Assembly: GCA_050084985.1 (NCBI GenBank)
Contig: JBITNC010000001.1
Span: 79,112,001-79,176,000 of the forward strand
From: Nageia nagi
Lineage: Eukaryota > Pinophyta
DNA: 64,000 nucleotides
Reading direction: 5' to 3'
Shown: piece by piece, positions 58,561 to 64,000 of the stretch
How the letters are laid out: the number at the start of each line of letters is the position of its first letter
Numbering within the stretch: the stretch's first letter is position 1
Notes under the pieces: generated by a model
Seen by the model: the letters and a program-made list of their open reading frames with translations, nothing else
What the model was told of the DNA's origin: nothing
Databases searched by the model: none
Program-made: the position numbers and the translations under genes

Positions 58561-60588
58561 TTTTTTGATGAAAAATGTATTTTATATTATATAAAGGTTT
58601 TAATAATAAAAGAGAGTAGGTGGTAAAATACACATTCTTAACAGATTATATCCTTCCTAATTATAGGTAGGAGATACAAACATATCGCAGACATCACATG
58701 CTAACATGATAAAAAGCACCTTAAGTGACCACTAAAACATTAAAAGTTTTCTAAACAAAATAAAGTTTGCATTAAACAAAGATATGCCTAAGCACAAGGA
58801 GAGTGATTCCATAACCGAAGCATTAAATTGGTAATGTGTCGGTGGAAAATGATTCTACGATCGATCATACAGCAGTTGTCGACCTAATGATTGCGATCTC
58901 TGGCGAGAGCAGGATAGAGCATGCATACCCCGAGAATGATCAACATGAGAATTATCTGGAGGCACGCGACTAACCATGCATGGTGCATTCCCTCATATTT
59001 CATCATTTCTATTAAATGCTCCATGCCCATCTTTTGGCTTGATCATAGATCTGCATTCATACATTATAAAAAAATTTCAATTGGTTAGCTAAAGAAAAAG
59101 CTATAAAGGGTTCTTCTTGCTAAAAAATAATCTTATTCCTAGCTTTCCAAATAGAAAAAAGAAGGTTGACATGAGAAATCTGCCAAACTTCCCATAAAGG
59201 AAGGGAAAAGGTGATTGGATCTCCTAACAAAGCATGATGCCATGTAACAAGCATAGAAACATAAGAAGCAAAGAAGGATACCATCCATTCCCAAGCAAGT
59301 ACAGAACATCTACAAGATCAAAAAAGATGAAGGCAAGTCTTTGGTTCTTAACAGAAAGGGCAACTAGGGTTTAGGATACCTAGATGTTTAGTCAAGAACA
59401 AGGGGAAGTCCTTGATACGAAATATTGCATACAAAAAATTATTTTTTTGGTTCCAAATAAGGGGCCCAGGTTGCATGGAATCTAGCTTTCCAACGAGGAT
59501 TAGTGGATATTACATCTCACTTTACATTAAATGTGGCAACTATGGAAAAAGCAAGCATAGGCGTAAGCCAATTATAACCATGACAGGCTTTGTAATGGTG
59601 AAAGGAATATTGCCATGCCAAACCCAGTCCTTCCAACATGGCTTTTAACTTCGAGCTCCAATATTACACCAGATAGATAAAGGAACATGATCAATCACAG
59701 TATCATAAATACTCTTGCTTGCATTGTTCAAGCGGAAGATGCATTTGAAACGATCCCAAGGGATCCAATCTTTTGTTTGTTGTGAGTAAAAATCTGCAAT
59801 AGTGGCTACTTCGCATCTGAAAAATTTCTCAGCATGAATCTAAGAAATTCTAGCCAAGGGCAATTAATTGACTTGAATAACAAAAGGCCACCACACGTTG
59901 AGTGTGTTGAAAGAAATCCCATTATGGCTTCGAGCACCTTTCCAAGTAATCTATGGGATAAGTTGTTGCCAAGCTTTCCAAATGCTTCTAATCACAAAGG
60001 AGCCAGGAATTTAAATGAAAACTGGAGCAAGCACCACAAAAGGAAATTCTATTCCCTTCCAAACTTTACGATTGAGCGAAAGGCCTAAAGAAATGATTGA
60101 GCGAAATGCCTGAAGAAATAAAGTGTCTAACAAAGACTTTCCAAGCTTATTTTCCTTTTAAGGCTCTAAGAATCGACTTAGCACAAAGGACTAAACCTTG
60201 TTTTTTATAGTCAAGCATTCTCATACCTCCAACAAAGTGTGGGAGATAACAAGTAATCCAAGATACTTTGTGAAAGTCTTTTTAATCTAAGGTGGAAGAC
60301 CATAAAAAATCATGAGAAGATTTTCCAATTTTTTGTAACATGCCTGGGAAGGAACCCAACAAGATGAATAATAAACATATTGCCAATCTCCTCAGAGGCG
60401 TCTAAAGTTTTTTCTCCACTTTGTAAATGACATATTACCAAAGCTAAGGAGGAGACCCTTGAAAGATAAACAGAATGCCAAGAAATTTGAAAATTTCACC
60501 CGACATAATCCAATGCCAATGGTACCTTTCAAGCCAACTATTGAGGCAAAATAGACTATCTGTAACAAGATGTTTTCCTTCATTGAAT
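58561..60588 (-). mobile_element. 5'-truncated L1-like LINE (ORF2 C-terminal half)
   Basis: The minus strand reads the end of the RT domain (GEIFKFLGIPF at about 60500, then YYSSCWVPSQACYKKLE at 60370-60320 and GGMRMLDYKKQGLVLCAKS at about 60240-60180). Next come an unassigned part, then a zf-RVT zinc-binding block at about 59400-59290 (HLGILNPSCPFC, then CLHLF). Last is the 3' UTR ending TTTTCATC and poly(A) (T-run from 58558). A possible target duplication ACTTGAATATT is at 58549-58559 and 60589-60599. If correct, the copy is truncated inside RT. Some RT-like reading seems to continue past 60600, so the 5' edge is uncertain. Many stops. Confidence 0.75.
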
Positions 60589-60599
60589 ACTTGAATATT

Positions 60600-61140
60600 C
60601 TTCTAATTTGAAGATTGTGAGAATAATAGCCATAAAACAAGAATTAGGGTATTGCTACTACTTCATAACCATCTTCAAAAATTTTGTATTAAAATAAGTG
60701 GTGGATTCCATGGGCGTACAAAATTGTAGCTTTGGATAAACAAGAAGTATTCCTATATAAATATCAACACTAGTGCAGAGTACAAAATAGAAAAGATGAG
60801 TTCTTCCTAATGCAAAAAGAAGATGAACCATTGGAAAATTGCATTGAATATTTTAAATGTGTAAAACTAAATATATTAGGGAGACTAAATATACTAGGGA
60901 GAGGAGATATTTTTAATCTATTATTTGATAAAATTATGAAGCTATGCATAAATTACTCACATAAAATTAAATGATAATTTTGAGTAAGTTATAAAATCAT
61001 TAAACTTGTTTTGAATAAATATATATCAATTATACATTTAAATTATTGGTTCTAACTAAATTAAGATGTATAGTAAAATCGGCATCTTGATATAAGAATT
61101 CATAGATCAAACTGTATTTACAAATATCATAATAAAATTA
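60600..61140. other. Non-coding stretch
   Basis: Nothing recognised, unless the LINE extends further right than its apparent target duplication. TATTAGGGAGACTAAATATAC-type wording is doubled near 60875-60900. Confidence 0.35.
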
Positions 61141-61150
61141 TTTATATCTT

Positions 61151-61303
61151 CTTTATTTACTCTTTTTTGGAGGGATTTAACACCCTTTATTATTACATAT
61201 ACATCTACATGTGAGGAGGAGATTTGAACCAAGGGCCTCTCATTATCCACTTGAGAGTTTTCAACTACCCCTCTCCAACTTCCTTACACATGCTGGATAT
61301 TTG
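61151..61303 (-). mobile_element. Probable tRNA-derived SINE
   Basis: The 153-bp unit lies between 10-bp direct repeats TTTATATCTT at 61141-61150 and 61304-61313. On the minus strand it carries CTTGGTTCAAATCTCC, a good polymerase III B box (consensus GGTTCGANTCC). A weak A-box candidate (GGTAGTTGAAAACTC) lies about 40 bp upstream. The 3' end is TCCCTCCAAAAAAGAG with a short A-run. Size, B box, A-rich end and target duplication all fit a tRNA-derived SINE. The A box is the weak point. Confidence 0.55.
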
Positions 61304-61313
61304 TTTATATCTT

Positions 61314-63768
61314 TAGAAAGTGGACAACTAAAGAGAAAATAAATTTCATTTTCTTATACCATGGAGTTAGAAGTAACATGCCCTTTCTTCTGTTACTAAG
61401 TCAATATTTATTATTAATAAGCTTGACCCAAGCCAACATATGCATGAGATAAATAGACATAATAATGCATAGGAAACATCACTATCATCAACATGCCATT
61501 GTATGGATATCAAGTCACTATCATCATGTACAAGAATTATAATATATGTAAAAAAATATGATCAAGAATTATAATATATGTACAAAAATATGGTTTTCAA
61601 TAGTATATATTATTTTTTACCTTCATTACAACACATTAATAATCAAGTAGTGTATTATTTCTTAACTCTTTCACAGAGACTATGGAACTCATTTAACATG
61701 TAATCAAATGCCACTTGAACGGATGATCAAATTTTCAAACAATTCAATTTTTGAGAGTTAAAGAAAACATGGTGACTTAGAGAATACATGTTGCCTATGC
61801 ACCTAATTCTCTTACCTAACCACTATATATTCACATCTCTTATAAGGATCAAAAAAATCTTTAGAATGGAATTATAAGCTCACAAACCAAAAACTCTTAG
61901 CAATTCATCACATAAAAGAGAGGCATGGCCTTACTCAAAAAAGGAATAAATAACCAAACAACTTTATATTAGCATTACCAATTCATTTCAAGCCGCTACA
62001 CATTAACATTATACAGTTTACATTGGTGCTACATTGATGCTGCATAATTTATCAAAGCCAAAAATGACAAGTTGCAATACCTCATAACATCTCAATTCAT
62101 TTAACAAAGTTTCAAATTGATAATGCAAAATAGTGTTTGAGGTTTTATGATCTCAAAATGTACAAGTGCGATTGGCTTCAGTGCCATTGGCTCGAAAATG
62201 ACATCTTAGAAATGTGCAACTGGAAATAATTTAATATAAGATAAAGGTCCGTGCAAACATCTTATTGCGATGTTTTAACATGTAGACATGTCTTCACTCC
62301 TGTAAGATAAAACTCCTGCAAGATGCATAGATTTATATATTGAATGTCAAACGGCTCAAGTGAATATAAATTAACTGACACATTTGCAAATATGCACATC
62401 TCCTGAAGCCACCTATTTTTCTTAAATTGCTATAACTATTTCAGTTTTATATTCTATTCAAGAGCAGAATATCTATAGCAAAAATCCAGCTATTTTCAAA
62501 GGAAAATGAGAAGTGGATAGTTTTTCTTGATTTAGAATTCATAAATCTAATTTTATTGAGATTTCACCATTACGACAAAATCACAGCATAAATTTGTGTC
62601 TATATTTTGTATATAGATAAATAAAGATTGTATTTTCTGTACATATAGAGATATAACATAAGCTCCCAAATCATTTATACATTTGAACTTCGATTGTTTC
62701 AACATCTAGTAATAGCAGTAACACTACTAATCAACATCTTAACCAATTGGATGAATGCCAGGGATGTGTATTAGAAGCATTCTAGCACCCTGTCCAACAA
62801 GCATTATCAACCTAAGCTAGCATTAATGAATGGCAAGGTTGTATTACATAACACAATTTATTTGGACAAATCCGATTTATTTATTTATAGAACAATATAG
62901 TGCAACAGTAATACATCAATGAAACATATCATGGAACAAAACCCTAGGCTGCTATGCTTGAAACCCAATATCTCAGGGTAAGTAGAAATCTGTGGCACTA
63001 AAAACAAGTCATACTCTTTTGTGAGCAGATACATTTATGAAACCCTTTTCAAGTTTGTTTTAAATACAATTTTTCTCGTGGATTGAACAATTGGTACTGA
63101 GTTACACATTAATCTCCACAAACATAAACAGAAGTTTCTCATTGATCGAACAATTGGCACTTAGTTACACATTAATCTCCAAAGATAACAGAAGTTCCAT
63201 CTTTTTTCCAGTTCTGATGTAACGAAATCCAAAAATAACCCACTTCAAAAATGCATGCTAATACATTTGACAATGATAGACTAAGAATATAAATATAGTA
63301 AGTCCTCTGCTTACTACAGCAATCATATGCTCAAATTTCACATTTCTGAACGCAATTAGCCTTATGACTCTTTCTAAGGACTCAAAAATAACAACCATTT
63401 TCTATAAACTATAGAGATCCATCTTCCAAATGTTCCACCCATGTGGCATCTATAATGCAAAGAAATGGAACTTGATGCTTTTAATATCTGATGGGTAGAC
63501 TGCACATAATCATAACAAAAAACAGGACCAGAGTATTTTTTCCTGGAAATTTTCAAGAAGTGGCTTCACTGTTACATGGTTCCTCCCAATCATGATGACT
63601 TGCATGCTCTGGTGGAAATCTTCTTCTTTAAATTTCAATTGATATTTTGAATTATTGTTATGGATACACTCTTCTGGAGCTTGTGGGTTCGCAAACTCCA
63701 TTGTTGCCTATTGAAGCTGTGTCCTGCAACATGTTCAGAAGGGCTCAATGCTCTGTATGGAATCTTTG
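61314..63768. other. Downstream flank of MED16: possible 3' UTR and intergenic sequence
   Basis: No coding domain was found on either strand. The right part, next to the MED16 stop, is less AT-biased and probably includes its 3' UTR on the minus strand. Candidate poly(A) signals (AATAAA on the minus strand) occur near 62875-62885, but the true end cannot be chosen. A 63-bp tandem duplication lies at 63074-63199. Confidence 0.4.
63074..63199. repeat. 63-bp tandem duplication
   Basis: TCTCGTGGATTGAACAATTGG at 63074 is followed 63 bp later by TCTCATTGATCGAACAATTGG at 63137. Both continue with GAGTTACACATTAATCTCCA or TTAGTTACACATTAATCTCC. Two copies only. Confidence 0.85.
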
Positions 63769-63918
63769 CTAGACTACATGTACCCATGGCCCCCCGCACA
63801 TTGGACAACCATAAGCCCATCGTCCTATCCACCACAATTCAATACTACTGTTTTGATTAGCTGAGATTGAAGAGTTGGGTACAGCCAATGCAGATGTCTG
63901 CCGTCCACACCTTAGACA
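63769..63918 (-). CDS. MED16: Mediator subunit 16, last coding exon
   Basis: The exon is 150 nt and encodes the final 49 residues plus stop (TAG at 63769-63771). The peptide begins CLRCGRQTSA, continues NQNSS, WWIGRWAYGCPMCGG and ends PWVHVV. This matches the conserved C-terminus of plant MED16 (also called SFR6): C-x-R-C-x-R-Q-T-S-A, then W-W-x-x-R-W, then C-P-M-C-G-G-x-W-V-x-V-V. The paired Cys motifs probably bind zinc. MED16 is a tail-module subunit of the Mediator complex, used in cold, iron and defence gene expression. An acceptor ATGTAATGCAG directly precedes the exon (AG at 63919-63920). Upstream, ERDGTT at 63979-64000 followed by GTAAGT may be the previous exon, giving an intron of only about 60 nt. 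The residues just before CLRC (usually GVWYK) are not found, so the gene could be altered here. Confidence 0.75.
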   Translation of the reverse strand, partial: CLRCGRQTSALAVPNSSISANQNSSIELWWIGRWAYGCPMCGGPWVHVV

Positions 63919-64000
63919 CTGCATTACATCATAATAAAAACCAAGTGAATACAGATACATAGATCTTCTCCAACTTACAGTAGTTCCATCTCTCTCATGC
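63919..64000 (-). other. MED16: MED16 intron and edge of preceding exon
   Basis: Minus-strand GTAAGTTGGAG (GT at about 63977-63978) and TTTTTATTATGATGTAATGCAG bracket a T-rich gap of about 60 nt. The edge beyond reads ERDGTT, comparable to the R-D-x-x-T found some 15-20 residues before C-I-R-C in plant MED16. If the donor is not used, the frame stays open through the gap (ERDGTTVSW...), so the splice call is tentative. Confidence 0.4.

Noticed and set aside
63510-63701. Minus-strand ORFs at 63374-63556 and 63510-63701 as coding exons
   Set aside because: They lie downstream of the MED16 stop on the same strand and have no recognisable family; they are most likely in its 3' UTR.

Overview
The window is AT-rich nuclear DNA from a seed plant, most probably a gymnosperm (conifer-like). 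It contains no bacterial or organellar gene set. It is packed with decayed plant LTR retrotransposons and holds a Penelope-like GIY-YIG relic of the kind known from conifers. At its right edge is the last coding exon of a recognisable plant nuclear gene, Mediator subunit MED16, on the minus strand. Nearly everything else is transposon sequence, fossilised by in-frame stops and frameshifts. Many of the stops look like C-to-T or G-to-A decay.

Layout, left to right. 1-4030: partial minus-strand Ty1/copia element (D) with gag, protease and integrase. 4525-5023: solo LTR of the A/B copia family, flanked by CAACT target duplications. 6734-23930: copia element A (plus strand), interrupted between gag and protease by a second member of the same family, element B (11052-19732, 500-bp LTRs, AAAAA duplication). 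25741-28042: short-LTR, apparently non-autonomous element (J) with a hairpin-forming minisatellite next to its 3' LTR. 29120-29190: tRNA-Thr(UGU)-like sequence. 30335-30431: 97-bp LINE stub with target duplication. 32232-43295: minus-strand Ty3/gypsy element of the Tat lineage (E), about 11 kb, with an extra RNase H. Its leader contains the Penelope-like relic, and its integrase is split by another solo LTR (34593-35114).

43320-49300 holds a plus-strand gypsy protease fragment, hairpin and 21-bp repeat arrays, and much sequence I cannot assign. 49331-53071 holds an internally deleted copia element (G) whose probable 3' LTR is split by a minus-strand LINE ORF1 (DUF4283/CCHC) relic. 53930-56800 is a chromovirus-type gypsy pol relic (minus). 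58561-60588 is a 5'-truncated L1-like LINE (minus) and 61151-61303 a probable tRNA-derived SINE (minus). MED16 ends the window.

No gene network is visible: the only host coding sequence I support is the MED16 exon. The most unusual structure is in the A/B copia family. Both copies have a leader of about 2.9 kb before gag, bounded by matching splice-like signals and filled with palindromic ATGCATGC/ACTTAA repeats. Both also have an extra 3' module of about 0.75-0.8 kb lying between two near-identical polypurine tracts and containing a second donor/acceptor pair. They share several in-frame stops, which suggests a family that was already defective when it moved. All family assignments were made by eye from motifs; no database search was run.
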